From the NCBI GenBank assembly GCA_963747535.1, contig CAVVFX010000017.1, forward strand, positions 310,001 through 374,000: a stretch of 64,000 nt of DNA, written 5' to 3'. Each line of letters opens with the position of its first letter. Within the stretch, counting starts at the first letter, position 1. The stretch comes from CAVVFX01 sp963747535. Its GTDB lineage: Bacteria; Acidobacteriota; Terriglobia; Bryobacterales; Bryobacteraceae. The notes under the pieces were generated by a model. It worked only from the letters and a program-made list of their open reading frames with translations, did no database searches and was not told the origin of the DNA. Positions 6,701-15,885 of this stretch are shown piece after piece. The translations under genes and the position numbers were made by a program.

Positions 6701-9145
6701 TCAAGTTTTCTTCAGTCCCGCGTATCGTTCCACCAGCTTCTTTAAGCCATAGCCGGGAAAGAGGACCGTCAGCTTCGCATCCGGACCCTCCCCCTCCCGA
6801 CGGACAACCGTACCGGTGCCGTACTTGGGGTGCTCTACTACTGTACCTTGCCGCGAGCCGTGACTTTGCCGCGGGCCGGGCGGAAGGGGTCCTCTGGGCA
6901 GCGGGCCGGGCGACGGAGTCGACCTCGGAGCCAGCGGAGTGTTGAAGCGTGACGGCTGCGAAGCGCCCGGCGGATTCCCTGCGGCCGGGGTTCCGGGGGG
7001 ACGCGAGGCCGCAGCCGAGCCAGCCTGCGCGGACGCCGGACGCCCACTGGGGAAATTCTTCCCACGTTCGTTGAAGAACTGCGAGATATTGTCCAGCGAG
7101 TTGTAGGTCTTCCCGGTATACAGGTTCTTGCGGGCGCTCTGCTGGACCTCGTGACGTTCCGCCGTCAGATCGATTTGCGGAATGTTTTCGTCGTCCTCCA
7201 CCCCGATATTGAACATGAGCTGGCCCGGCACTTCCTTCAGGAAGCGCGACGGTATGGATCGCTGCGGCTCTCCGATGCCGAACCTGCGCCGCCAGTGGGC
7301 CCAACTCAGAATGAGCCGTTTTTCCGCGCGGGTCATCCCCACGTAGCAGAGGCGGCGCTCCTCTTCCATAGCGGTCGGGTTCTCGATCGACCGGCTGTGC
7401 GGGAAAAGCCCTTCCTCCATGCCGGCCAGAAACACTACGGGAAACTCCAGCCCCTTGGCGTTATGAATCGTGAGCAGACTCACCTGCGCGGCTTCGTCGA
7501 ACTGATCGGCATCCGCCACCAGAGCGGCGTGATCCAGAAAGTCCGCCGCGGTCTCGCCGCGCTCCACAGCTTCCGCTGCGGCGTTGATCAACTCCTCGAC
7601 GTTCTCCCGGCGCGCGACTGCTTCCGGCGCGCGATCCGTTTCCAGCATCTGCTTGTAGCCGGAGCGTTCGTAGATGAACTGCAGCGCTTCGTTGAGCGGC
7701 TTGTCCCCGGCCGCCAGCGCGATCTCCTGCATAGTCTGCCGGAACGCGCTCATGGCCGCGTAGGCACGGGTCGGGAACAGGTTCTCGTCGATCATGCGGA
7801 CAATGGCGGTCCAGCGGCTGATATTGTTCGCGTTGGCATATTGATCGACTTGTTCCACGGTCGACCGGCCAATCCCTCTGGCCGGCGTGTTGATTACGCG
7901 CAGCAGGCTCACCGAGTCGGAGGGCTGTATCGCCAGCTTCAGGTATGCCACGATGTCCTTGACTTCCGCGCGCTGATAGAAGCTGAAGCCTCCCACTACC
8001 GAATACTTGCGTCCGTAGCGCCGCAGCGCCTCTTCAATCTGCCGCGACTGGGAGTTGGTCCGGTAGAGAATGGCCACGTGCCAGTCGGGGTTGGACGCCA
8101 GGATTTTTTCAATCGAGTCGGCGATGAACAGCGCTTCGTTTTCGCCGTCGCTGGCCGGATACAACGTGAGCAGGTCCCCGGCCGCGGAATCCGTCCAGAG
8201 CCATTTGCCCTTGCGCTGCGTGTTATTGGCGACGACCGCGCTGGCCGCTTCCAGGATGTTCTTGGTCGACCGGTAGTTCTGCTCCAGCCGGATGACCTTG
8301 GCGTTGCGATAATCCTTCTCGAAATCGAGGATATTGTTGATGTCCGCGCCGCGCCAGCTGTAGATCGACTGATCTTCATCGCCCACCACGCATACGTTGT
8401 CGTGCTCGGTGGTCAGCAGACGCATCAGCTGGTATTGCGGCCGGTTGGTGTCCTGATACTCGTCGATCATGAGGTAACCGAGCCGCCGGTTCCAGGTTTC
8501 GCGCGTGGCCGGGTCGTGGTGAAGAAGGCGTACGGTTTCCAGCAGCAGATCGTCGAAATCGAGCGCATTGGCATGGCGCAAGGCTTTCTCGTATTCCTGG
8601 AACACCACGGCAATCTGTTCGTCCACGCGGGTCTTGGCGCTCTTGAAGAGGTCGTCGGGGCCGTCGGAGCGATTCTTGGAATGGCTGATGCGTGAGAGCA
8701 CCGACCGGTACGGCAGTTCCTTTTCATCCAGGCCCAACAACTTGAAAGCCGATTTGACGATGGCCAGTTGATCTTCGTCGTCGTAGATGGAAAAGCGCCG
8801 CGTGAAGCCTGGACGAATCTGCGCGAGCGGATCGCCATCGCTGCGCAGCAGGCGCACGCAGAAGGAGTGAAAGGTGAAAAGCCGCGGGGAAGACAGGCGG
8901 TCACCCGTATCCTCGGCGCCGATTAACGTGTGGACCCGCTCGCGCATTTCTTTGGCCGCTTTGTTGGTGAACGTGACGGCGAGAATTGCGGATGGAGGCA
9001 CCCGCTTGGCGGTGATCAGATGCGCGATGCGATGCGTGATCACGCGCGTCTTTCCGCTCCCCGCTCCGGCCAGGATCAGGAGCGGCCCGTCAGTGCAGGC
9101 TACGGCCTCGCGTTGCTGAGGATTGAGTCCTTGGAGAAAATCCAT
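6701..9145 (-). CDS. pcrA: ATP-dependent DNA helicase PcrA/UvrD
   Basis: 814 residues from the ATG at 9145 (MDFLQGLNPQQ), the start seen in the family. An in-frame ATG at 9181 with a GGTGA upstream would add 12 residues. SF1A helicase motifs are complete: Walker A AGAGSGKTR (26-34), motif II DEYQDTN, GDEDQSIYSWRGAD, LEQNYRST, then later TIHNAKGLEFPVVFL and YVGMTRAEKRLILS. The C-terminus ends in a tudor-like segment (HPKYGTGTVV) that contacts RNA polymerase in PcrA. Family knowledge: a 3'-5' helicase in nucleotide excision repair, replication-conflict removal and RecA unloading. A Pro/Arg/Ser-rich linker separates it from the core. Downstream is the tiny basic gene. Confidence 0.95.
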   Translation of the reverse strand: MDFLQGLNPQQREAVACTDGPLLILAGAGSGKTRVITHRIAHLITAKRVPPSAILAVTFTNKAAKEMRERVHTLIGAEDTGDRLSSPRLFTFHSFCVRLLRSDGDPLAQIRPGFTRRFSIYDDEDQLAIVKSAFKLLGLDEKELPYRSVLSRISHSKNRSDGPDDLFKSAKTRVDEQIAVVFQEYEKALRHANALDFDDLLLETVRLLHHDPATRETWNRRLGYLMIDEYQDTNRPQYQLMRLLTTEHDNVCVVGDEDQSIYSWRGADINNILDFEKDYRNAKVIRLEQNYRSTKNILEAASAVVANNTQRKGKWLWTDSAAGDLLTLYPASDGENEALFIADSIEKILASNPDWHVAILYRTNSQSRQIEEALRRYGRKYSVVGGFSFYQRAEVKDIVAYLKLAIQPSDSVSLLRVINTPARGIGRSTVEQVDQYANANNISRWTAIVRMIDENLFPTRAYAAMSAFRQTMQEIALAAGDKPLNEALQFIYERSGYKQMLETDRAPEAVARRENVEELINAAAEAVERGETAADFLDHAALVADADQFDEAAQVSLLTIHNAKGLEFPVVFLAGMEEGLFPHSRSIENPTAMEEERRLCYVGMTRAEKRLILSWAHWRRRFGIGEPQRSIPSRFLKEVPGQLMFNIGVEDDENIPQIDLTAERHEVQQSARKNLYTGKTYNSLDNISQFFNERGKNFPSGRPASAQAGSAAASRPPGTPAAGNPPGASQPSRFNTPLAPRSTPSPGPLPRGPLPPGPRQSHGSRQGTVVEHPKYGTGTVVRREGEGPDAKLTVLFPGYGLKKLVERYAGLKKT

Positions 9146-9255
9146 TGAATAAAGTGGGGGACTCTTAATTATCGCAAACATTTACTTTCGTCACCAATTT
9201 TCTCGTCGCGGCTCGCGGGCGCTGCCGGACGAAACCTGAATTCGGCGGTGGCGTC

Positions 9256-9264
9256 TGCTAGAAT
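9256..9264 (+). promoter_or_regulatory. Candidate extended -10 promoter for lepB
   Basis: TGCTAGAAT matches an extended -10 element (TG-N-TAGAAT) 39 bp before the lepB start, in the divergent pcrA/lepB gap. No good -35 is visible, which is tolerated by extended -10 promoters. Inference only. Confidence 0.35.
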
Positions 9265-9303
9265 AACGACGTCCGCGTTAAACTCAAATTCCTTCTATCC
9301 TTC

Positions 9304-9858
9304 ATGAACGATCCACACCCAAGAACTGAACCGGCCTCCAATGGTTGGGGCCCTTTGGGATGGCTTCGCGACGTCGCTTTGTCGATCGTGCTGGCCGTGA
9401 TCCTAATCGTTTTCATCTATCAGCCGGTCAAGGTCGAGGGCACCAGTATGATGCCGACGCTGACCGAAGGCGAGCGCATCTTCATCAACAAGATCACCTA
9501 TACGCTCGGCTCGGGACGCATCGATCGCGGCGATACGGTTGTATTCTGGTATCCTCTCGATCCCAGCAAGTCGTATATCAAGCGGGTCATCGGCACGCCC
9601 GGCGATCAGATCGAGATGTACCACGGCGAAGTGTACGTAAACGGGAAGCTCATGTCTGAGCCCTACGTGCCCGATGCGTATCGCGACAATTACAGCATGC
9701 CGCGAACCGTAATCCCGATGGACAAGTACTTCGTCATGGGCGACCACCGCAGTTCCTCCAACGACAGTCGCGCATGGGGCATGGTCGACCGGAAGAATAT
9801 CTACGGCAAAGCGGTTTTTGTGTACTGGCCGTTCGACAAGATGGGCGCCGTCCGATAG
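9304..9858 (+). CDS. lepB: Signal peptidase I
   Basis: 184 residues with one N-terminal membrane anchor (about residues 22-40). The catalytic serine is Ser48 in VEGTSMMPTL and the general-base lysine is Lys93 in YIKRVIGTPGD. The conserved box E is GDHRSSSNDSR at 146-156. Family knowledge: it cleaves Sec and Tat signal peptides on the outer face of the inner membrane. Many proteins in this window carry such signals. The length is that of the short Gram-positive-like and acidobacterial type, without the large insertion of the E. coli enzyme. It is divergent from pcrA. Confidence 0.96.
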   Translation: MNDPHPRTEPASNGWGPLGWLRDVALSIVLAVILIVFIYQPVKVEGTSMMPTLTEGERIFINKITYTLGSGRIDRGDTVVFWYPLDPSKSYIKRVIGTPGDQIEMYHGEVYVNGKLMSEPYVPDAYRDNYSMPRTVIPMDKYFVMGDHRSSSNDSRAWGMVDRKNIYGKAVFVYWPFDKMGAVR

Positions 9859-9873
9859 ACGCGCTCTGAAATG

Positions 9874-10038
9874 TCAGACGCCTAGCCTGGGCTTCTCTCC
9901 TCGTATGGAATCCGGACGGCTGGCTTCCCTGGCAGCTTCGATCTGCTCCTGAGTGCGTACGTCGGGCTCCGTCTGTTTCGCGTGCATCTTCGCCCGGGCC
10001 ACCCGGCGCTTATGTTGTTTGGCTAATCTTTTGTCCAC
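9874..10038 (-). CDS. Small basic protein with N-terminal Lys/Arg-rich segment
   Basis: A 54-residue frame from GTG 10038 to TGA 9874. The N-terminal 22 residues are strongly basic (DKRLAKQHKRRVARAK). The rest is polar with TEPDVRTQEQIEAAREASR, probably a short helix. There is no hydrophobic segment. I do not recognise a family, but the basic head resembles the other tiny protein at 6538-6696. It lies just outside the palindromic element at 10080-10196 and converges with lepB. The GTG start has no clear ribosome-binding site, so the call is tentative. Confidence 0.5.
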   Translation of the reverse strand: MDKRLAKQHKRRVARAKMHAKQTEPDVRTQEQIEAAREASRPDSIRGEKPRLGV

Positions 10039-10079
10039 ACTTCAGGCTACACCCTGGCGCCAAGCCCGCGCCGGGCCTG

Positions 10080-10196
10080 GTACCTACTTGCAAAAGTTCG
10101 CGTAACCAACCCTTACGGTCGTGGCTCGGAAGTTGTTGCTGAGCCGTGCGCGTAAGCAAGCGGTTCCGTACGCCAATTTTTGCAAGTGGGTACTAG
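10080..10196. repeat. Palindromic MITE-like element, copy 1
   Basis: Starts GTACCTACTTGCAAAAGTT and ends with the inverse, CAATTTTTGCAAGTGGGTAC followed by TAG. The outer ~20 bp therefore form terminal inverted repeats, and the inner part has a second hairpin (GGCTCGG...CTGAGCC, about 10122-10145). Related copies are at 21521-21603 and 51562-51688. The right edge CTAG supplies the stop codon of the DUF362 gene. No coding capacity. Confidence 0.75.
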
Positions 10197-11296
10197 GTCA
10201 GCGACAGTCGCTTCACCTGGATCTTCCCGTCGTCGAAAACACCCAGCCCCAGGTTCCCGGCTATTTCGATGTGCTCCACCTGGCAATTGAGGAAATGGCT
10301 GTCGTCATCGGGCTTCGACAAAGCGATCGGCAACATGCCCATTTGCTGACGCCTGGCGTCGATCACCTTCCACCCGGTCTTGTCGAGCGCCACCGGATCG
10401 GTCGAAAAATATAAGGTCTTGTGTTCCCAAATGTACTTCGGGTTGGTGCCGGGACCGCCATGGTAGCCGGCTTTCACAGCGTCGCAAATGTGCAGGACTG
10501 CCTTTTCGCGAATCACCGGCAGGCTCACCACACTCGGGATAAAGACACCGCAGGCGTTCAAAGTGCCGGTAACGTGACTCCGGTTGACGTTGTTGACCAT
10601 ACCGTGCGACATGTTCTTCAGCGCGATCGTCACCCCGGCCGATTGATGGTGTTTGAGAACCGGCAGATTAATGAGCTTATTGATCTGCTTCGTCACCACG
10701 CGCGCCACATAGGACCGGCGCATGTGGGGATCGCTCAAGTCTTCACCCGGTTTGATCAGCGCCATTTCCATGAAGTGGTCCGGATCGTAGCCACCCATAT
10801 CGTGCTGCGACTCGTCGTATTTCTGGGATGGCGCATCCCAGCGCACGCCCTCAGGCAACCACTTATCGATACCGGCGTCGGTGATCTCCTCCCGGTAACG
10901 GCTGAAGACAATGACATCGCGCGCGGGAACTCCTGCCTCGCTCAGTCCGGCGAGGATCTCGTGGAGCACGAGAGCATCCGAACAAAGCTTTTTTCCCCCG
11001 ACCGGGCTTACTTTGATGCCGACTACGTCGCCTTTTTCGAAGAATGTGCGCCATGCATCGGTCCATGACGGCGCCTGGGTCAATTCGGCCATCCCTCGCC
11101 GCATCATCTGGCGGATCGGCTCTGCCTGATAAATATTGCCGGCGATGCATCCGGGGTGATCCACCGCGATCACCCGCCCGGGAAACGCCCCCGGCATCCC
11201 CGGCTTGGCGACCGCGCCCTTACTCTGAGACTGGGCGACGGCCGCTGTCGCAACCGCCAGAGAATGCCTCAACAAATCTCTGCGCTGGAGTGTCAC
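10193..11296 (-). CDS. Tat-exported DUF362 family protein
   Basis: 367 residues. The N-terminus MTLQRRDLLRHSLAVATAAVAQ has the twin-arginine RRDLL motif and a short hydrophobic stretch, so export by Tat, usually of a folded cofactor-bearing protein, is likely. The body fits DUF362: DVVGIKVSPVGGKKLC, INLPVLKHHQSAGVTIALKN and NMSHGMVNNVNRSH. Members often pair with iron-sulfur proteins, but no Cys cluster motif is seen here. The function is unknown. The TAG stop lies inside the edge of the palindromic element at 10080-10196, so the original C-terminus may have been altered. The nearest upstream neighbour on this strand is glgP, after a repeat. Confidence 0.78.
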   Translation of the reverse strand: MTLQRRDLLRHSLAVATAAVAQSQSKGAVAKPGMPGAFPGRVIAVDHPGCIAGNIYQAEPIRQMMRRGMAELTQAPSWTDAWRTFFEKGDVVGIKVSPVGGKKLCSDALVLHEILAGLSEAGVPARDVIVFSRYREEITDAGIDKWLPEGVRWDAPSQKYDESQHDMGGYDPDHFMEMALIKPGEDLSDPHMRRSYVARVVTKQINKLINLPVLKHHQSAGVTIALKNMSHGMVNNVNRSHVTGTLNACGVFIPSVVSLPVIREKAVLHICDAVKAGYHGGPGTNPKYIWEHKTLYFSTDPVALDKTGWKVIDARRQQMGMLPIALSKPDDDSHFLNCQVEHIEIAGNLGLGVFDDGKIQVKRLSLT

Positions 11297-11309
11297 GAAA
11301 ATAATTTTA

Positions 11310-11390
11310 GCAGTTGTCAGTCTTCAGTTGTCAGTCGTCAGTTTTCAGTCTTCAGTTGTAGTAGGTGACAACTGGCAACTGATAACTTCT
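11310..11390. repeat. Intergenic palindromic CAGTTGTCAGT repeat cluster
   Basis: Several near copies of CAGTTGTCAG / TCTTCAG are followed by the inverse GACAACTGGCAACTGATAAC, so the whole forms a long imperfect hairpin between glgP and the DUF362 gene. A related single unit (CTGATAACTGGCAACTGACA) lies at 49383-49405. It may act as a transcription barrier. No gene. Confidence 0.55.
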
Positions 11391-13938
11391 AGCGTGCCCA
11401 CTTCATCAACGTCGAACACGGCCGCGTCAGAGGGTCCTCGAAGTGATTCGGGCTGATCCGGAACGCGTACCCTAAACGACCGGTGTGGCCCGGCGTCAGG
11501 TCCCGCGAGAACAGCGTCGCGTAGCCATTCTGCTCTACGGGTTTGAGCACCAGGACCTCGGAATCTTCGAGGTATCCGGTCGCGCCAATAGGTCCCACCA
11601 CCGCCTCCACGCGCACATCGTCCGCCGAGAGACCCGCCAAATCGATTGAAGTCTGGATCGACACCGGATGCCCGCTGGTGACCGCGCCCGTGGGACTTGC
11701 TCCGCTATCCACAAAATTGACGCGGTCCCAAACCTGGCGAACTCTATTGTTCCAGCTCACCCGCTGCCGTGCGCTCTGATAGTGCTCCGCAATCGATTCG
11801 ATCGCGTGCCGGTGCGCCGGATTATAGAGATGATCCTGATAATCCGTCACCATCCGCCGCGCGTCGAATTGCGGCGAGATGTTGGTAATGCACTGCTTGA
11901 CCCGTCGCGTCCACTCACTCGGCGTGCCCGACCGCTGCGCGTAGAATGTCGGCACGATGTCCTTTTCGAGGAGGTAGTAAATGTTGCTCGCGTGAATGGC
12001 ATCCTGCTCCTCGGAGTAGGGTTCCCGGTCGCCGATCGCCCAGCAACCCGAGTTCTCGTAGGCTTCGTCGAACCATCCATCCAGGACGCTCAGATTCAGG
12101 ACGCCGTTCATCGCCGCCTTCATGCCGCTGGTGCCGCAAGCTTCCTCGCCGCGCCGCGGGGTGTTCAACCACAGGTCCACGCCCTGCACCAGTTCGCGCC
12201 CCAGTTTCATATCGTAGTCCTCGACGAACACGACATGCTTCCACAGATCGGCATCGCGCGACAGTTGCACGATCTCGCGAATGAAACCTTTGCCCGGTGT
12301 GTCCCTGGGATGCGCTTTGCCGGCAATGATGACCTGCACCGGTTGCTCGGGATGGCACAGAATTTTTTTGAGCCGGTCAATGTCCCGGAACAGCAGAGTG
12401 GCGCGTTTGTAGGTGGCAAACCGCCGCGCAAAGCCGATCGTCAATGCATTGGGATCGAGCACTTCGGCCGAATAGCGCACCTCTGAAGCCGCCGCCTTAC
12501 GCCGCGAAGCGGATGCCGTCTGCCGGTCGCGGATGAACGAAATCAGGCGGCGTTTACGGCGCCGGTGAGTTTCCTGTAATTCTTCATCCGGGATGGAAGC
12601 TACCTGTTTCCAGACTTCCTTATCGCTCCATCGTTCGCGCCAGTCCGGCGACAGGTACTGATCGTATAACTCCGCCAGATCGCCGTTGAGCCAACTCGGC
12701 AGGTGGACGCCGTTGGTTACGGAAGTGATGGGCGTCTCCCAGGTCGGCAACTGCGGCCAGAGATCCGACCACATGTCCTGTGATACATGCTGGTGTAGTT
12801 TGCTGACGGCATTGCGATAGGCCGAACAGTTCAAGGCCAGGATGGCCATCGAGAGCGGCTCGCTATGATCGTAGGGATTGCGCCGGCCGAGACCCATGAC
12901 GCGGTCGAACGGGATACCTGCTTCCCCACAGTAGCGTTCAAAGTAATGACGCATGATCCCAGGGTCGAAAATGTCGATGCCGGCGGGCACCGGCGTATGG
13001 GTGGTAAAGACGTTGTTATTGCGTGCCGCCTCCAGCGCTTCGTCGAAGTTCAGACCTTCCTTCGACATCAGCAGACGGATACGTTCCACCGCCAGGAATG
13101 CCGAATGTCCCTCGTTCATGTGGAACACCGTAGGATGAAGGCCCAGCGCGTCGAGGGCGCGAGTGCCGCCGATTCCCAACACGATTTCCTGCCGGATGCG
13201 CGTGTCGTTGTCGCCACCGTACAGTTGCGCGGTGATGGCGCGGTCCTCGGCGCGCTCGTTGGCCGGGATGTTCGTGTCCAGCAGATAGAGCTTCACGCGG
13301 CCGACATTCATGGACCAGACTTTGATGACGACGGGACCGCCGGGAAGTTGCACCTGCACTCTGATCTTGTTGCCTTGTGCATCGAGCGCCGGCTGAATGG
13401 GCAGCGAGTAGAAATCGTTATCAAGGTAGCGCTCCTGCTGCCAGCCATCCGGATTCAAGAACTGCCGGAAATATCCTTGTTGATAGAGCAGCGCAATTCC
13501 AACCAGCGGAATATCGCAGTCGCTGGCCGACTTCAGATGGTCGCCGGAAAGGATCCCGAGGCCGCCCGAATAGATGGGGAGACACTCGCTGAGTCCGTAC
13601 TCCATGGAGAAGTAGGCAATCAGTTTGCCTTCCGCTTCGGGAGGCACGGGCCGCTTGATGTGGTCGTCAAAACGTTCGCAGGCGTGAGCGTACAGTGCGA
13701 GATAACGCGGTTCGATGGCAGCGCGATTGAGCGTGCTTTGCGCAACCCGGCCCAACATCGAGACCGGATTGTAGCCGCACTCCTTCCACATAACCGGATC
13801 GAGGCGCCGGAAAAGCGCGCGAATCGTCGGCTCCCAGCTCCAGAGAATGTTATACGCCAGTTCGGAAAGCCTCGACAGGGCTTTCGGTACATCGGGACGA
13901 ACCAGGAATTCCTGCTTAGGACGAATTGTGAATGCCAT
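11389..13938 (-). CDS. glgP: Alpha-glucan (glycogen/maltodextrin) phosphorylase
   Basis: 849 residues, the length of the alpha-glucan phosphorylase subfamily that carries an N-terminal DUF3417 domain (about residues 10-115). Visible signatures are YFSMEYGLSE, GLGILSGDHLKSASD, FHMNEGHSAFL, FTTHTPVPAGID, VTNGVHLPSWL, and the pyridoxal-phosphate segment EEACGTSGMKAAMNG, whose Lys forms the Schiff base. Reaction: phosphorolysis of alpha-1,4-glucan to glucose 1-phosphate in the cytoplasm, feeding glycolysis from stored glycogen. The start is ATG 13938 (MAFTIRPKQEF). No other glycogen genes are adjacent. It is transcribed divergently from the glycosyltransferase at 14314. Confidence 0.93.
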   Translation of the reverse strand: MAFTIRPKQEFLVRPDVPKALSRLSELAYNILWSWEPTIRALFRRLDPVMWKECGYNPVSMLGRVAQSTLNRAAIEPRYLALYAHACERFDDHIKRPVPPEAEGKLIAYFSMEYGLSECLPIYSGGLGILSGDHLKSASDCDIPLVGIALLYQQGYFRQFLNPDGWQQERYLDNDFYSLPIQPALDAQGNKIRVQVQLPGGPVVIKVWSMNVGRVKLYLLDTNIPANERAEDRAITAQLYGGDNDTRIRQEIVLGIGGTRALDALGLHPTVFHMNEGHSAFLAVERIRLLMSKEGLNFDEALEAARNNNVFTTHTPVPAGIDIFDPGIMRHYFERYCGEAGIPFDRVMGLGRRNPYDHSEPLSMAILALNCSAYRNAVSKLHQHVSQDMWSDLWPQLPTWETPITSVTNGVHLPSWLNGDLAELYDQYLSPDWRERWSDKEVWKQVASIPDEELQETHRRRKRRLISFIRDRQTASASRRKAAASEVRYSAEVLDPNALTIGFARRFATYKRATLLFRDIDRLKKILCHPEQPVQVIIAGKAHPRDTPGKGFIREIVQLSRDADLWKHVVFVEDYDMKLGRELVQGVDLWLNTPRRGEEACGTSGMKAAMNGVLNLSVLDGWFDEAYENSGCWAIGDREPYSEEQDAIHASNIYYLLEKDIVPTFYAQRSGTPSEWTRRVKQCITNISPQFDARRMVTDYQDHLYNPAHRHAIESIAEHYQSARQRVSWNNRVRQVWDRVNFVDSGASPTGAVTSGHPVSIQTSIDLAGLSADDVRVEAVVGPIGATGYLEDSEVLVLKPVEQNGYATLFSRDLTPGHTGRLGYAFRISPNHFEDPLTRPCSTLMKWAR

Positions 13939-14313
13939 TTAATAATCAGCAGCCCATCAACACAGATGAGCATCATTCATATTCGCGCATTTGTGCCAGT
14001 ACATACAAGTCACGAAGGTACTCGCGAGGACCTGCCGATCCAAACTGAAACGGAGGCTGATCAAAAAAACAAATCCGCAGGTGAAACCGCTTGGGCCACC
14101 AGTGCTGCCCGTCGCGCTTGCGAACCCTTTTCCCCCACCAGCCTATGGCAGAAGCCGCCGCAGGCCAAAGGCCCACTCCACGATTCTTCGCGGTCCGCGA
14201 AGATTGACCAAGCCGACCCGTTATAATGCGTTTGTGGTTTGTGGATGGATTCCACGATCCCCCGCGAAACTCTTTCCCTGAGCGAGATGCGATTAGAGAA
14301 GGACCCAAACACA
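13939..14313. other. Divergent intergenic region glgP / glycosyltransferase
   Basis: 375 bp without a supported gene. It holds a short palindrome (CTTCGCGGTCCGCGAAG, about 14185-14202) and a TATAAT at 14222-14227 that could be the -10 box of the plus-strand glycosyltransferase. The TTGACC 12 bp before it is too close to be its -35. AGAAGGA 10 bp before 14314 is a fair Shine-Dalgarno. Confidence 0.5.
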
Positions 14314-15885
14314 ATGAAAACGTCCTGGATGCCGCTCTCCCCGGCAGGCGCCGTGGGATACGCCTTCTCGCGAGTTATAAAGTCTCCCCGATTCGCCCCG
14401 GCTCTGCTTGTATCGATCCTGGTCTGGGAATTCTTTGCCGCGTGTGTAAGAGCCGGCGCTAAGCGCTTTTGGTACGACGAACTCCTCACTTTTCATGTTT
14501 CAAGACTTCAACCGTTTTCCTATATGTTGAGAGCTCTCCACGAGGGTGCGGATGGGATGACCCCGGCTTTCTATGAGTTCGTCAGGCTGGGGAGTATGCT
14601 CCCGGGCAGTGTACACTTAACACTCCGGTTGGCTTCCATTCTCGGGTACATGCTAAGTTTGCTGGGGGTTTACTGGTTCGTCGGGAAAAGACTGCCGTCG
14701 TACGCCGGTCTGACGGCCGTGGTTTTGATAACGCTTTCTCCGTTCCGCTGGTACGCCACCGAGGCCCGCTGCTACGCTTTGATGGTCGGTTTCTTCGCCA
14801 TCGCAGCAGTCCTCTGGCAGAGGATCGATGAGAAGCGGTTCATGACACCGCTGTTCGCGGTATTCCTGACCCTGGCAGCATCCTGTCACCCTCTTGCGGT
14901 GGTAGCAATTTCATTGTTCGGCTGCGCTGAACTTACCTGGTCCATCCTGTCCCGCCGAATTCGCTGGGGAGTCTGGGCCGCTTGCATGCTGGCGACCGGG
15001 CCGTTTCTTATCGGCCTTCCCACCCTTCTGCGATTCCGGACGCTTTTGGGTAACCATTACTGGTCGCGACCGGATTGGAGCACGCTAATCGTGACCTATG
15101 AACACTATCTCGGGTTTCAATACAAGATTGCGTTTTTTATAGTCGTTTTCCTGGCCATGAGCCTTGGCAACTCTTTGTGGCTGAGCTTACGGAGACCCAG
15201 AGGAGTCGCCCTCGATAGCGACTTCAGCCCATCCGAGCTAGTCCTGGTCGCCGGCTTTCTGCTTTACCCGGCATTGCTCGTCATACTTACCAAGCTTCTG
15301 CACTCCGGTTACGTCGCGCGATACGGATGGCTGGGAGTACTCGGGCTGGCGATCGGATCAGTGTCTTCGGTGCGGACCATTTGGCAGAGGTCCGCTTCGG
15401 GTCACATCCTTCTGGGGGCGTTACTGGTGGCATTCGGTCTGCAGGCGGCTCACGATGACTTGCCATCCAAATTTGATTCAGCCAGAACCGGTTCCTTTAT
15501 GGTGGATGAGCGCTGGACGAGTCTGGATGCACTCAGCCGCGGCTTACCAGGTCTCCCCGTCGTAGTTTGTAACGGGGTCTCATTCCTGGAGGCTGACGAG
15601 TATGCTCCACCGGAGTTGCGCGCGCGGCTCGTTCAGGTTGTCGATTTTGATACCGCTTTTCGCTTGACCGGCTCGGATTCTCTCGATAGGGAGAACCGCA
15701 TCCTGTCCCAGTTCATTCCTTTACGAATCGAAGATAGTGCGCCATTTCTGGCCGCGCACCAGCAGTTCATATTGCACTCGGGCGTCACTCTCGATTGGTT
15801 CGCCCGGTATCTTCTCGAGCGTAACTATCACTTGAGGTTGGCATCAGCAGATGCCTGGGGTTTCGTTTACGTCGCAGAAAAGTGA
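14314..15885 (+). CDS. GT-C fold glycosyltransferase, family 39-like, integral membrane
   Basis: 523 residues from ATG 14314 (MKTSWMPLSP), chosen for the AAGGA 10 bp upstream; in-frame ATGs lie at 14239 and 14287. There are about 10-12 hydrophobic helices in the first ~390 residues, then a soluble periplasmic C-terminal part. The first loop has FWYDELLTFHV, the acidic DE pair expected of the metal-dependent GT-C site (PMT/ArnT type). A later loop has ATEARCYALM, like the EARPY motif of ArnT-like enzymes. Likely role: sugar transfer from a polyprenyl-phosphate donor to a protein, lipid or polysaccharide. The acceptor is unknown. Its 3' end overlaps the opposing gene by 19 bp. Confidence 0.75.
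   Translation: MKTSWMPLSPAGAVGYAFSRVIKSPRFAPALLVSILVWEFFAACVRAGAKRFWYDELLTFHVSRLQPFSYMLRALHEGADGMTPAFYEFVRLGSMLPGSVHLTLRLASILGYMLSLLGVYWFVGKRLPSYAGLTAVVLITLSPFRWYATEARCYALMVGFFAIAAVLWQRIDEKRFMTPLFAVFLTLAASCHPLAVVAISLFGCAELTWSILSRRIRWGVWAACMLATGPFLIGLPTLLRFRTLLGNHYWSRPDWSTLIVTYEHYLGFQYKIAFFIVVFLAMSLGNSLWLSLRRPRGVALDSDFSPSELVLVAGFLLYPALLVILTKLLHSGYVARYGWLGVLGLAIGSVSSVRTIWQRSASGHILLGALLVAFGLQAAHDDLPSKFDSARTGSFMVDERWTSLDALSRGLPGLPVVVCNGVSFLEADEYAPPELRARLVQVVDFDTAFRLTGSDSLDRENRILSQFIPLRIEDSAPFLAAHQQFILHSGVTLDWFARYLLERNYHLRLASADAWGFVYVAEK

Noticed and set aside
7151..8695. Long plus-strand open frame opposite pcrA
   Set aside because: Typical high-GC antisense frame without recognisable domains; the minus-strand PcrA motifs are complete.
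12865..14226. Long plus-strand open frame opposite glgP and its upstream gap
   Set aside because: Antisense shadow; glycogen phosphorylase signatures are on the other strand.
14204..14227. TTGACC and TATAAT as a full sigma-70 promoter of the glycosyltransferase
   Set aside because: Spacer is only 12 bp, so at most the -10 box may be used; kept as a note in the intergenic entry.
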